Assembly (NCBI GenBank): GCA_046049675.1
Contig: JBJORA010000014.1
Location: 15,411 to 79,410, forward strand
Length of the DNA: 64,000 nucleotides
Origin: CAIXQW01 sp046049675
Lineage (GTDB): Bacteria > Bacteroidota > Bacteroidia > Chitinophagales > Chitinophagaceae
Direction: 5' to 3'
Shown: in pieces, positions 1-8,923 of the stretch
Position numbering within the stretch: position 1 is the stretch's first letter
How the letters are laid out: every line of letters starts with the position of its first letter
Notes under the pieces: model-generated
Databases searched by the model: none
Seen by the model: the letters and a program-made list of their open reading frames with translations, nothing else
What the model was told of the DNA's origin: nothing
Program-made: the position numbers and the translations under genes

Positions 1-40
1 CTTTCTTTTGTCTTGGCACAAAAGAAACAAAAAGCCAAGA
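1..40. repeat. Hairpin with loop complementary to downstream bases (possible pseudoknot)
   Basis: Bases 2-11 (TTTCTTTTGT) are the exact reverse complement of 18-27 (ACAAAAGAAA). The intervening loop, read with its edge (11-17, TCTTGGC), is complementary to 34-40 (GCCAAGA). The transcript could form an H-type pseudoknot or switch between two hairpins. From memory, near-identical A/T-rich motifs recur in many Bacteroidota genomes; I could not check copy number because there is only one copy here. Confidence 0.55.
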
Positions 41-216
41 CTTAGAAATATGTTCGCGAAAATCAAGCTCACGCACTAGGCCATCACGCCGCGGCGGACT
101 GAGGCGCCAAGGCTTCGCATCAAATAGTGGCTTCGCTTATGGGGCGCTGAACCTGCTGACACAAAGCCCAACCCTTCCTAGTGCTGTGAACTGATTTTCT
201 GCTCCATATTTCTAGG
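41..216. repeat. Long imperfect stem-loop element, continuous with the 1-40 hairpin
   Basis: The 40 bases at 41-80 pair with 177-216. Twelve outer bases match (one as G-U), followed by AAAATCA/TGATTTT and CACTAGG/CCTAGTG blocks with small internal mismatches and one bulge. The enclosed 96 bases are GC-richer than the surroundings (for example ccgcggcgg near 89-97) and have no plausible reading frame. Together with 1-40 this looks like one structured RNA or repeat unit. It is either a non-coding RNA or a palindromic repeat element; I cannot decide which. Confidence 0.5.
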
Positions 217-240
217 TCGGTCTAGGCTTCGCATTGGCAT

Positions 241-703
241 GCTGTTGCGTGCTGCCAATTGCAAAGAGTGACATCGCTGATTTGTGCCTAAACTAAGCTC
301 CAGAGGAGCCATAATGTTTATAGAAATAGGTATTAAGGTTGTATGTAGCTCGTAGGTGCTGGCTGTTAGTTCAAGAAAAAGGCTGCGAGGAAAATAATCA
401 CCACATTTTAGAAAGTGGTGCAGCTTAGCGGACAGTCATTAGTATTTTTGTTGAAATTCACTGCTCAAGAAAAGATAACAGTATTGAGTGCCGCAATACT
501 TAAAGAGCAACTAGTTGTATACTTGAATTTCATTGAGTAGTATAAAACTCAAGACTTGGCCATTATATTGGTGGCAAATTTGTCATCATAGCGAATAAGT
601 GCATCTAAAACTTTGCTAACAAGACCTAGAATGCATATTAGCCCCAAAATACCATTCAAGTTTGGTAAAGAATCTTTTATCTTGCATGAAAATTATTCAA
701 GAA
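241..703. other. Gene-free stretch with a small GCTCC-AGA-GGAGC hairpin
   Basis: I find no credible coding frame here. A short perfect hairpin (GCTCC 297-301, loop AGA, GGAGC 305-309) is followed by ATAATGTTTATAGAAA (311-326). From memory, this combination resembles a dispersed short repeat common in Bacteroidota intergenic regions, but that is not verified. The rest (330-703) is AT-rich and unremarkable. Confidence 0.4.
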
Positions 704-1102
704 ATGAAAAAGTTATTATTTGTATTAAGCCTTGTATGCATCACCTATTTTGCGCAAGCACAACAAGCGGCACCTGAGTATGTTTATTGCGAACTAACAG
801 AAGTGCCAAGACCTTTCAGCACCAAAGTAAACATTGTAGTAGATTATGGCCAGGCGATGAAGTGGTTTGCCGATAATCGTTTGCGCGATGAAGAAAGTGG
901 TGAGATTAAGAAATTCAATAGCATGATTGAAGCACTTAACTACATGAATGGACAAGGCTGGGAATTTGTACAAGCGCTAATCGTACCAACTGGAACTTCT
1001 ACAACTAGCGGTGGTGGCTGGAACGGTAATCGCTTATATATACTAAAGCGCAAACTAACTGACTCCGAAAAAGCCGAGTGGCAAAAGAACAGCAATAAAT
1101 AA
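704..1102 (+). CDS. Small secreted protein of unknown function
   Basis: The 132-residue product begins with a clean signal peptide (MKKLLFVLSLVCITYFAQAQ) and a likely cut after the AQAQ segment. I chose the start at 704 because the longer reading from a TTG at 662 adds 14 residues ahead of the signal peptide. The mature part is mixed alpha/beta, with a DYGQAMKW stretch and a serine/threonine/glycine-rich segment (TGTSTTSGGG) before a short basic tail. It resembles no family I can name. It stands alone, is followed by a strong terminator, and is convergent with sucA. Export to the periplasm is inferred from the signal peptide only. Confidence 0.65.
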   Translation: MKKLLFVLSLVCITYFAQAQQAAPEYVYCELTEVPRPFSTKVNIVVDYGQAMKWFADNRLRDEESGEIKKFNSMIEALNYMNGQGWEFVQALIVPTGTSTTSGGGWNGNRLYILKRKLTDSEKAEWQKNSNK

Positions 1103-1135
1103 TTCTACAGCTTTTAAGTTAAGCGAACTTAATTT

Positions 1136-1168
1136 GCCGTGCTTTTGAAAAGGTACGGCATTTTTTTT
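1136..1168 (+). terminator. Intrinsic terminator after the small secreted protein gene
   Basis: GCCGT...ACGGC arms extended by CTTTT/AAAAG close a tight hairpin, followed immediately by eight T residues. It lies 33 bases after the stop at 1102. Confidence 0.8.
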
Positions 1169-1354
1169 ACCTGTTACTTTTACCTATACAAATACATTGT
1201 ATGTAAACAGAAGCTTCTACTTACACAAGGATTTTAGATAGAAATTATCGACTAGATTCCTAAGACAATATTCCTCACACATTGCCTTCAGCAGCACGAG
1301 TTTGGTAGTGTTAGCTCGCCGTTTTGCTAAAAGGTATTTCTTGACCGCTTGGTA

Positions 1355-4114
1355 CTAAATAGTAAATGCAGCTTCCACTAGTGCTTTTTGTTCTTCTGCA
1401 TGCTTCTTGCTATAACCAGTAGCTGTTGCTGCGCTTGCTGGTCTGCTCAAATAGCCAATAGGTAAATCCTCAGGCATATTCATCTTCAAATAAGATGCTG
1501 CACCCATATTACGAGGCTCTTCCTGCGCCCAAATAACTTGCGCACCTTTATACTTGCTAGCAATTAAGTTGCGAATTTGCTTGATAGGTAGTGGATAAAG
1601 CTGTTCAACTCTTACTACAGCCACATCCTGTCTGCTATTGCTCAATTGATAGTCACTAAGATCAAAGTAAATTTTGCCTGTGCAAAGTACCAAGCGTTTT
1701 ACACTGCTGCTGTTTACAATAAATTCGTCATCAATCACTTCTTTAAAGCCGCCACTAGTAAATTCGCTTACCTTACTATTGCTGCGTGCGTTACGCAAAT
1801 TAGCTTTTGGACTAAAATTAATGAGCGGCTTTCTAAAGTTAAATGCAAGCTGACGACGTAAAGCATGAAAGAGATTTGCACTTGTTGTAATATTGGTTAC
1901 AATCATGTTCAACTCAGCACAATTCTGCAAGAATCGTTCAAGTCGTGCACTACTATGTTCAGGCCCTTGCCCTTCGTAACCATGCGGCAACAACAGGGTT
2001 AAGCCATTCATTCGATTCCACTTTACCTCACTACTACTTATAAATTGATCAAGGATGGTCTGTGCACCATTTACAAAGTCGCCAAACTGCGCTTCCCAAA
2101 TTGTTAGTGTTTGTGGGTTCGCCATGGCGTAGCCAAACTCAAAGCCTAACACTGCATACTCACTTAGCAATGAGTTGTATATACGCAACTTGCCTTGTGC
2201 GTCCGATACATTACTAAGGCGATTGTATTCTTCATTTGTAATTTCATCACGGAGGCAGGCATGTCTATGGCTAAACGTACCACGCTTTACGTCTTGCCCG
2301 CTCATGCGCACGTCTTTACCTTCTGACGCAATACTTGCATAGGCTAATAGCTCGCCACTTGCCCAATCTAGCTCTTGCTTTTCTGCAAAAAGCTTTTGCT
2401 TGTCTTCAAGCAATTTTTGCACTTTGCGCAATGGCGTAAAACCTTGTGGTATTGCCATTAGTCTATCAAACAGTGCTTTTACTTCCTTTTCATCAATAGC
2501 AGTAGTTGGACTTGCGTCAAAGTCGTTTTCTGTAGCTGGTACTAATTCTTTCCAAGCACGTTCAGGCGCTTGGTTTGTGTATGGTACTTTCTTTTGCTTA
2601 ACCTCGTCAAGTCTATCCTGCAAGTCTTTCCAGAACACGGTTTCCATTTCCTTTGCAAGAGCCGCATCTACATCGCCACGTTGCATCAAGATCTCGTTAT
2701 AAACCTCACGAGGATTTTTATGCTTCTCAATAATGTTATACAAACTTGGTTGTGTAAACTTAGGATCATCACCTTCGTTGTGACCATGACGGCGATAGCA
2801 TACCATATCAATAAACACGTCTGTGTTAAAGCGCTGTCTAAACCTAACTGCTAACTCACACACTTTAGCAACTGCTTCTGGATCATCGCCATTAACATGA
2901 AAGACGGGTGCTTGCACCATTGCAGCAAGACTTGTACAATAATCCGCACTACGCGCATCATCAAAGTCGGTAGTAAAACCAATTTGATTATTGATGACAA
3001 AATGAATTGTTCCTCCAACGTAGTAACCTGCTAGTTTGCTCATTTGCAAAACTTCGTACACGATGCCTTGCCCAGCAATACTAGCATCACCATGAATCAA
3101 GATAGGAAGTATCTTATCGTAATCGCTGTTGTATAAAGTATCTGCCTTTGCACGACTAAAGCCAATCACAACGGGGTTGACTGCTTCTAGATGGCTTGGA
3201 TTTGGCATGAGCTGTAGATTAACTTCTGCACCGCTAGCTGTAGTAATATTACTTCTAAAACCAAGGTGGTACTTTACGTCGCCACTTCCCATGGTTTGCC
3301 CTAGATCTTGATTGCCTTCAAACTCATTAAATATTTGTTCGTAGGTTTTGCAAAGTATATTGGCTAGTACATTAAGTCGCCCACGATGAGCCATGCCTAT
3401 CACAACCTCTTTTACACCTTCTTTACCACTTTCATTTAATATACAATCCAGGCCTGCGATGGTGCTTTCTCCACCTTCTAAGCTGAATCGCTTTTGCCCA
3501 ATAAACTTCGTATGCAAGAATTTCTCAAACATTACGCCTTGGTTTAACTTCTCCAAGATGCGTTTCTTTTTCTCAAATGGCAGCTCCTCTACCATTATCT
3601 TCTCAAATTCTTGCTCTACAAAATCGTAAACCTCTTTATCGTTAATGTATGTGTACTCAATACCAACATGAGTCGTATACATTGTCTTTAGTCTGTCTAG
3701 TATTTGCTGAAGCGTCGCGCTATTGCCCAAGCCTATAATATTGCCAGCTTGAAAAGTCTTCTGCAAATCTTCCTTCTGCAGACCAAAGAATTCAATATCT
3801 AAATTTGCTTTTCTATCCTTACGAGGACGAATAGGGTTGGTGTCTGCTACTAAGTGGCCACGTTTTCTGTAGGCTCTAATCATTTGATAGGCACCAAATT
3901 CCTTCGCCATATTTTGAGCAGTGCCATTAGTGCTCACACCAGTTGGCGCAGCAGCTGATGTACCATTGCCGGCATGGTGACTTACGGCAAAATCAAACCC
4001 TTCAAAAAACTTGCGATATTCTTGGTCTACAGCCTCAGGATTTTGAGAAAATTGCTGGTACATATCCTCAATAGCAGCAGGCGAGGAGTGTGTTATGAAC
4101 GAAAAATCTTTCAT
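1355..4114 (-). CDS. sucA: 2-oxoglutarate dehydrogenase E1 component
   Basis: This is the thiamine-diphosphate-dependent decarboxylase subunit of the 2-oxoglutarate dehydrogenase complex (2-oxoglutarate to succinyl-dihydrolipoyl-E2, TCA cycle, cytoplasm). The 919 residues match the usual family length. The N-terminal E2-binding segment (SSPAAIEDMYQQF) is present. HGDASIAGQG lies near residue 340, the ThDP/Mg motif GDDPEAV near 406 and RRHGHNEGDDP near 440. The family's C-terminal block (LSRPASAATATGY) is also present. sucB is not adjacent: the gene is flanked by convergent and divergent unrelated genes, so E2 must be encoded elsewhere. A weak -7 box (AATATTTG) lies just upstream of the ATG. 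Confidence 0.97.
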   Translation of the reverse strand: MKDFSFITHSSPAAIEDMYQQFSQNPEAVDQEYRKFFEGFDFAVSHHAGNGTSAAAPTGVSTNGTAQNMAKEFGAYQMIRAYRKRGHLVADTNPIRPRKDRKANLDIEFFGLQKEDLQKTFQAGNIIGLGNSATLQQILDRLKTMYTTHVGIEYTYINDKEVYDFVEQEFEKIMVEELPFEKKKRILEKLNQGVMFEKFLHTKFIGQKRFSLEGGESTIAGLDCILNESGKEGVKEVVIGMAHRGRLNVLANILCKTYEQIFNEFEGNQDLGQTMGSGDVKYHLGFRSNITTASGAEVNLQLMPNPSHLEAVNPVVIGFSRAKADTLYNSDYDKILPILIHGDASIAGQGIVYEVLQMSKLAGYYVGGTIHFVINNQIGFTTDFDDARSADYCTSLAAMVQAPVFHVNGDDPEAVAKVCELAVRFRQRFNTDVFIDMVCYRRHGHNEGDDPKFTQPSLYNIIEKHKNPREVYNEILMQRGDVDAALAKEMETVFWKDLQDRLDEVKQKKVPYTNQAPERAWKELVPATENDFDASPTTAIDEKEVKALFDRLMAIPQGFTPLRKVQKLLEDKQKLFAEKQELDWASGELLAYASIASEGKDVRMSGQDVKRGTFSHRHACLRDEITNEEYNRLSNVSDAQGKLRIYNSLLSEYAVLGFEFGYAMANPQTLTIWEAQFGDFVNGAQTILDQFISSSEVKWNRMNGLTLLLPHGYEGQGPEHSSARLERFLQNCAELNMIVTNITTSANLFHALRRQLAFNFRKPLINFSPKANLRNARSNSKVSEFTSGGFKEVIDDEFIVNSSSVKRLVLCTGKIYFDLSDYQLSNSRQDVAVVRVEQLYPLPIKQIRNLIASKYKGAQVIWAQEEPRNMGAASYLKMNMPEDLPIGYLSRPASAATATGYSKKHAEEQKALVEAAFTI

Positions 4115-4360
4115 TATATCAAATATTGTGCAGTGTGGCGAATTTCGCTATTTATTGTTAATGCACCATCATGAATAAAGCTATTTGGCATTTTCCAATA
4201 AAACAGCTCACGGCACTCGTGGCAGCCCCAATTTCAGCTAGTCTCTGGCTATATTTGTGCTTATTCTGCCATTTCAAGGCTATCTTTAACCAAAGTAAGG
4301 CTTGGTTTATTGAGTTTCCGCCATTTTTAGCAGATTATTGACCAATTTTAGTCCTATTTC

Positions 4361-4391
4361 TTTGCAAATCAACTGCTTTATCCTACCTTTG
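4361..4391 (+). promoter_or_regulatory. rpsT promoter
   Basis: TTTG (4361-4364) and TACCTTTG (4384-4391) are separated by 19 bases. This matches the Bacteroidota consensus TTTG-N19-TAnnTTTG exactly. The start codon is 20 bases downstream of the box. Confidence 0.85.
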
Positions 4392-4411
4392 CAATCCAAT
4401 TTTAAGAATTC

Positions 4412-4666
4412 ATGGCTAACCACAAGGCTACAAAGAAAGATACACGTCAAAGTCGCACACGCAACGCGCGTAACCGTTACAATGGCAAAACAACGCGTAA
4501 TGCTATGCGTGAACTTTTAGCAAACAAGGATAAGGCAGCTGCTAGTGAGGCAATGCCAACAGTTGTAGCTATGCTAGATAAATTGGCAAAGCGCAACGTT
4601 ATACATAAGAACAAGGCAGCTAATCTTAAGAGCGCTTTGATGAAGCACGTTGGTACGCTTGCGTAA
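4412..4666 (+). CDS. rpsT: 30S ribosomal protein S20
   Basis: The 84-residue, very basic protein opens with MANHKATKKDTRQSRTRNAR, typical of S20, and contains the family's VHKNKAANLKS-like segment (here IHKNKAANLKSALMKHV). S20 binds 16S rRNA early in assembly of the 30S subunit. The length is normal. The gene is monocistronic, with a consensus promoter and a strong terminator immediately around it. A longer ORF in another frame (4338-4520) overlaps it and is not real. Confidence 0.98.
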   Translation: MANHKATKKDTRQSRTRNARNRYNGKTTRNAMRELLANKDKAAASEAMPTVVAMLDKLAKRNVIHKNKAANLKSALMKHVGTLA

Positions 4667-4706
4667 AGTAAGGGACAGAGTTTTCATAGTTTTCAATTTT
4701 TTTTTT

Positions 4707-4742
4707 CTAGGTGTTTGCTTTTGCTGACACCTAGTTTTTTTT
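4707..4742 (+). terminator. Intrinsic terminator of rpsT
   Basis: CTAGGTGT (4707-4714) and ACACCTAG (4727-4734) form a perfect 8-bp stem, followed by eight T residues (4735-4742). Confidence 0.9.
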
Positions 4743-4871
4743 GTGCCATACCCAAACGCTAAGCAGATATAAATTGCAATTAGCCAAGCCGAGATTATAA
4801 TTAGCATAGCCTTACACGATTATGATCTAGGTGCAGCATCTTAGTATTTATTGTTGCTTATCTTCGCAAGC

Positions 4872-6413
4872 ATGAATTCAGTTGAGGTTTTGCAAACCAA
4901 ACAGCAGCAAGCTTTACTAGGCGGTGGTGCTGCACGTATAGCATCGCAGCATAAGAAAGGTAAGCTAACTGCTCGCGAGCGTATTGATTTACTATTAGAC
5001 GAAGGAAGTTTTCAAGAAATCGGTATGTTGGTAGAACACCGCAGTAAAGATTTCGATATGCAAAACGAGGTGTATCTCGGTGACGGTGTTGTAACTGGTT
5101 ACGGCAATGTCAACGGACGATTGGTGTATGTTTTTAGCCAAGATTTCACCGTTTTTGGTGGAAGCCTAAGCGAAACGCATGCAGAAAAGTTTTGTAAAAT
5201 AATGGATCTTGCCATGGAGAATGGTGCTCCAGTCTTAGGGCTTAATGATAGCGGCGGTGCACGTATTCAAGAAGGCGTGGTGAGCCTAGGTGGCTATGCA
5301 GATATCTTCTGGCGCAATACCAAGGCAAGTGGAGTAATTCCACAGCTAAGTGCCATAATGGGGCCATGTGCAGGTGGTGCTGTTTATAGCCCTGCGATTA
5401 CAGATTTTATTTTAATGGTAGAGCATACAAGCTATATGTTCGTAACAGGACCAAATGTTGTAAAAACAGTTACGCACGAAGAAGTTACTAGTGAGGACCT
5501 AGGCGGCGCCAATACACACGCAGCTAAGAGTGGTGTAAGCCATTTTACTTGTGCCAATGAAATTGAAGCTATTCGCAGGCTGAAGCAATTGCTGAGCTAT
5601 ATGCCTCAGAATAACAAAGAAAAAGCACCAGTTTATCCCTATAGCGCAGAAGGCACTGAACTGCGTCCACGATTGAATCACTTGGTGCCTATCAATCCAA
5701 ATCAACCGTACGATATGCGCGACATTATTCAAGAACTTGTTGACGCATACAGCTTCTTAGAAGTACACAAGGACTATGCTGAAAACATTATTGTTGGCTT
5801 TGCGCGTATTGCTGGTAGAAGTATAGGCATTGTAGCTAACCAGCCAGCAGCATTGGCAGGTGTACTAGATATTAATAGCAGTAAGAAGGCTGCACGCTTT
5901 ACGCGCTTCTGTGATGCATTTAATATACCCTTACTAGTCTTAGTAGACGTACCAGGATTTTTACCAGGCACAGATCAAGAATGGAATGGTATTATTAGCA
6001 ATGGTGCCAAATTATTATACGCATTGTGCGAGGCTACAGTACCAAAGGTTACAGTTATTACGCGTAAGGCCTACGGTGGTGCTTACGATGTAATGAATAG
6101 TAAACACATTGGTGCAGATCTAAATTTTGCTTTTCCGAATAGTGAAATTGCTGTAATGGGTGCAAAGGGTGCCGTAGAAATTATTTTTAAGAAAGATATT
6201 GAAGCCAGCGACGATAAAGAAAAAGCAACTGCACAAAAAGTAGCTGAATATACAGAGAAGTTTGCAAATCCATACCAAGCAGCGGCTCGTGGCTTTGTTG
6301 ATGAAGTGATTTTGCCGGAAACTACAAGACAAAAATTGATTGCCGGCTTTAAGATGTTAGAAAATAAAGTAGCCAAAATGCCACAGCGCAAACATGGCAA
6401 TATTCCACTTTAA
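4872..6413 (+). CDS. Acyl-CoA carboxylase beta (carboxyltransferase) subunit, propionyl-CoA carboxylase / methylmalonyl-CoA decarboxylase type
   Basis: The protein transfers a carboxyl group between biotin and an acyl-CoA, most likely propionyl-CoA/methylmalonyl-CoA. The 513 residues cover the two crotonase-like halves of a carboxyl transferase. KLTARERIDLLLDEGSF begins the N half, and the acyl-CoA oxyanion glycines appear as SGGARIQEG and GPCAGGAVYSP. The C half shows VDVPGFLPGTDQE and RKAYGGAYDVM. The RKHGNIPL tail is typical of MmdA/PccB. I chose ATG 4872 over an upstream TTG at 4851 because a -7 box (TATCTTCG, 4859-4866) ends five bases before it. No biotin carboxylase or biotin carrier gene is nearby. 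It is followed 19 bases later by ftcD and is probably co-transcribed with it. Confidence 0.9.
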   Translation: MNSVEVLQTKQQQALLGGGAARIASQHKKGKLTARERIDLLLDEGSFQEIGMLVEHRSKDFDMQNEVYLGDGVVTGYGNVNGRLVYVFSQDFTVFGGSLSETHAEKFCKIMDLAMENGAPVLGLNDSGGARIQEGVVSLGGYADIFWRNTKASGVIPQLSAIMGPCAGGAVYSPAITDFILMVEHTSYMFVTGPNVVKTVTHEEVTSEDLGGANTHAAKSGVSHFTCANEIEAIRRLKQLLSYMPQNNKEKAPVYPYSAEGTELRPRLNHLVPINPNQPYDMRDIIQELVDAYSFLEVHKDYAENIIVGFARIAGRSIGIVANQPAALAGVLDINSSKKAARFTRFCDAFNIPLLVLVDVPGFLPGTDQEWNGIISNGAKLLYALCEATVPKVTVITRKAYGGAYDVMNSKHIGADLNFAFPNSEIAVMGAKGAVEIIFKKDIEASDDKEKATAQKVAEYTEKFANPYQAAARGFVDEVILPETTRQKLIAGFKMLENKVAKMPQRKHGNIPL

Positions 6414-6432
6414 ACTAAAGTAAAAAGTAAAA

Positions 6433-8103
6433 ATGCAACAGATTATAGAATGTGTGCCTAATATAAGTGAAGGCATCAACCAACAAGTGATTGCCGATAT
6501 TACCAATGCTATAAAGGAAATTGAAGGTGTACACTTGTTAGATGTAGACCCTGGTAAGGCTACAAATAGAACTGTCATCACTTTTGTTGGCGATAAAGAG
6601 GCAGTTGTGGAAGCGGCTTATACAGTTTTTGTGGGAGCAGTTACCTATATAGATATGACAAAGCATAAGGGCGAACATCCCCGCATGGGAGCCGTTGATG
6701 TTTGTCCATTTATTCCTGTAGCAAATGCGAGCATGCAGGATTGTATTGATTGCGCGCATGCCCTAGCAAAGCGCGTCGCCAAGGATTTTAGTATTCCATG
6801 CTATCTATACGAAGCGGCAGCGCAAAAAGAAGATAGAAAGAACCTTGCAGTAATTCGTGCAGGAGAATACGAAGGATGGGCAGAGAAAATTAACGATGCT
6901 AATTGGAAGCCAGATTATGGACCTGCGGAGTTTAACCCAGCAACTGGTTGCAGTGTGATAGGAGCGCGAGATTTTTTAGTTGCGTATAATGTCAATTTAA
7001 ATACTACAAGTACACGAAGAGCAAATAGTGTTGCGTTTGACTTGCGAGAAAATGGCAGAGTAATAGAACAAGATGGTAAAAAGGTTTTAGATGAGCACGG
7101 CGAACCTTTGCGAGCGCCTGGCTTACTAAAAAGTGTAAAGGCGATTGGGTGGTATATAGAAGAGTATGGTATTGCACAAATAAGCATGAACCTTACTAAT
7201 ATTAAAGATACACCGCTGCATATTGCTTTTGACAAAGCATGCGAACGAGCTACAGCACGGGGACTGCGTGTTACGGGTAGCGAGTTGGTAGGCTTAGTGC
7301 CGTTACAGTGTATGTTGGATGCTGGTCGCTATTTTTTAGAAAAGCAAAATAGAAGTACTGGTGTAGGCGATGCTGAGTTGATTAGAATTGCAGTTAAAAG
7401 TTTAGGGCTTGACGAACTTGGTAAATTTGATCCGCAGAAGAAAATTATTGAATACGTACTTGGCATGGATACAGGTAAGCTGATTAATATGAAGCTTAAT
7501 GCATTTGCAACCGAAACTGCCAGCGAGAGCCCTGCACCAGGTGGTGGTAGTATTAGTGCCTACGCAGGTGCTTTAGGTGCTGCACTTGGCACAATGGTGG
7601 CTAATTTAAGCAGCCATAAAAAAGGCTGGGACGATCGATGTGCCGAGTTTAGCGCACATGCCGAAAATGGCCAAGCCTTAATGAAAGAACTGTTGGCACT
7701 TGTAGACGAGGATACTAATGCGTTTAACACAATCATGAATGCATTTAGTTTGCCTAAAAATACAGATGAAGAAAAGGCAATTCGTAGCAAGGCCATTCAA
7801 GATGCAACACTATATGCAACAGAGGTGCCACTGCGAACGATGCGTGCGGCGGCGACTGCAATGCCTTTGTGCAAAGCCATGGCGGAAATAGGCAATCCAA
7901 ATAGTGTGAGCGACGCTGGTGTAGGTGCCTTATGTATTAAAGTAGCGGTGCATGGTGCATACCTCAATGTAAAAATTAATGCAGTGGGCTTAAAGGATAA
8001 AGCCACTGCAGAGAAGTTGATGGCTGAAGCACAACAGATGCTTACTGATATCAGCAAAGAAGAGTTAGCAGTACTTAAAATTGTAGAAAGCAAAATTGTA
8101 TAA
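6433..8103 (+). CDS. ftcD: Bifunctional glutamate formimidoyltransferase / formimidoyltetrahydrofolate cyclodeaminase
   Basis: The protein moves the formimino group from N-formimino-glutamate to tetrahydrofolate and then releases ammonia to give 5,10-methenyl-THF, linking histidine degradation to one-carbon metabolism. The 556 residues contain both halves. The transferase is at about 1-325 (ECVPNISEG, DVDPGKATNRTV, KHKGEHPRMGAVDVCPF). The cyclodeaminase is at about 355-540 (ESPAPGGGSISAYAGALGAAL, ATEVPLRTM). The fused form is usual in vertebrates and is also found in Bacteroidota. No hut genes are adjacent; here it sits between a carboxyltransferase gene and a small tudor-like protein gene, with gaps of 19 and 12 bases, so all three probably share a transcript. 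Confidence 0.95.
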   Translation: MQQIIECVPNISEGINQQVIADITNAIKEIEGVHLLDVDPGKATNRTVITFVGDKEAVVEAAYTVFVGAVTYIDMTKHKGEHPRMGAVDVCPFIPVANASMQDCIDCAHALAKRVAKDFSIPCYLYEAAAQKEDRKNLAVIRAGEYEGWAEKINDANWKPDYGPAEFNPATGCSVIGARDFLVAYNVNLNTTSTRRANSVAFDLRENGRVIEQDGKKVLDEHGEPLRAPGLLKSVKAIGWYIEEYGIAQISMNLTNIKDTPLHIAFDKACERATARGLRVTGSELVGLVPLQCMLDAGRYFLEKQNRSTGVGDAELIRIAVKSLGLDELGKFDPQKKIIEYVLGMDTGKLINMKLNAFATETASESPAPGGGSISAYAGALGAALGTMVANLSSHKKGWDDRCAEFSAHAENGQALMKELLALVDEDTNAFNTIMNAFSLPKNTDEEKAIRSKAIQDATLYATEVPLRTMRAAATAMPLCKAMAEIGNPNSVSDAGVGALCIKVAVHGAYLNVKINAVGLKDKATAEKLMAEAQQMLTDISKEELAVLKIVESKIV

Positions 8104-8115
8104 ATATTTTTTGAA

Positions 8116-8655
8116 ATGGAATTAGGAATAGGTAGTAAAGTAGAGCATCCTGGTTTTGGTAAAGGTGTAATTGTAGAAGCAAATAGCGAGCATTACACCA
8201 TTTGGTTTAAGAATAGCGATGTCACTAAAGCGATTGCAAGAAACTATGATGGCCTTCGAGTACTAGATGCTACAGAAGCCATTGGCGTAGAAAATCAAAT
8301 GGTTGCCCTCGGCGATCTTGAACTGGCAATACATCGTGTACTAGATAGTAGGGCAGACCTTGACGAGCGCGTAGAATTGGGCACACGTTGGAATAATGGC
8401 ACACTCATTCTAAAGCCCGGTGAAGCTGGTTTGCAAAGCAAAGAAGTGCCAATTGAAACTTTCTTTCATAAGATTGTAATGCTACGAGACAGGTTGCGTG
8501 TACTGGAGCAACAAATTAATGCTCACAAAGTACTTACAGACGAGCAGAAGGTAGACCTACAACAGTATATCACACGTTGCTATGGGTCTTTAACAACATT
8601 TAATGTGTTATTTAAGAACGAGCATCAGCAGTTTAGAGGCGAAGGTGGCAAATAG
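8116..8655 (+). CDS. Conserved hypothetical protein with N-terminal PcrA/UvrD-CTD-like (tudor-like) domain
   Basis: The 179-residue cytoplasmic protein is of unknown function. Residues 1-52 (GSKVEHPGFGKGVIVE ... YDGLRVLD) line up with the last ~50 residues of the PcrA-type helicase encoded at 15077 (GLRVEHQRFGFGTVI ... FAKLRIVD). In PcrA this small beta-barrel contacts RNA polymerase. The rest is helical, with a likely coiled coil around 125-160 (KIVMLRDRLRVLEQQINAH). There is no signal peptide. It is the third gene of the carboxyltransferase-ftcD operon, 12 bases after ftcD. The similarity is seen directly; any link to RNA polymerase is inference. Confidence 0.7.
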   Translation: MELGIGSKVEHPGFGKGVIVEANSEHYTIWFKNSDVTKAIARNYDGLRVLDATEAIGVENQMVALGDLELAIHRVLDSRADLDERVELGTRWNNGTLILKPGEAGLQSKEVPIETFFHKIVMLRDRLRVLEQQINAHKVLTDEQKVDLQQYITRCYGSLTTFNVLFKNEHQQFRGEGGK

Positions 8656-8810
8656 GGATTAAGCTGCCCTTATAGCAGAATGTCGAATGTATCTGGCATT
8701 TTAGAGTGAGCAGAACTAAGCAAGAGTAACTTCCTTGTTATTTAAGAAATTGCTAGTTCACTCTTTGAATCAACGTTCAAACCTAAGACAGCCGAGGCGA
8801 ATTAAAATTA

Positions 8811-8847
8811 CTCAATGTATTGAGCAATTTTACTCAATACATTGAGT
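8811..8847. repeat. Two palindromic units downstream of the DUF4143 ATPase gene
   Basis: CTCAAT-GT-ATTGAG (8811-8824) and ACTCAAT-AC-ATTGAGT (8832-8847) are each near-perfect palindromes. They are also reverse complements of each other apart from one edge base. The same ACTCA...TGAGT unit recurs upstream of the ATPase gene at 10157-10206, so the gene is bracketed by one motif family. Confidence 0.8.
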
Positions 8848-8923
8848 CAATAACAATTATAGCGCATTGGCTAACCTGCAGTAACCTACGCAACTAATCG
8901 TTTATTGTCAGCGCTTCTGCTTG

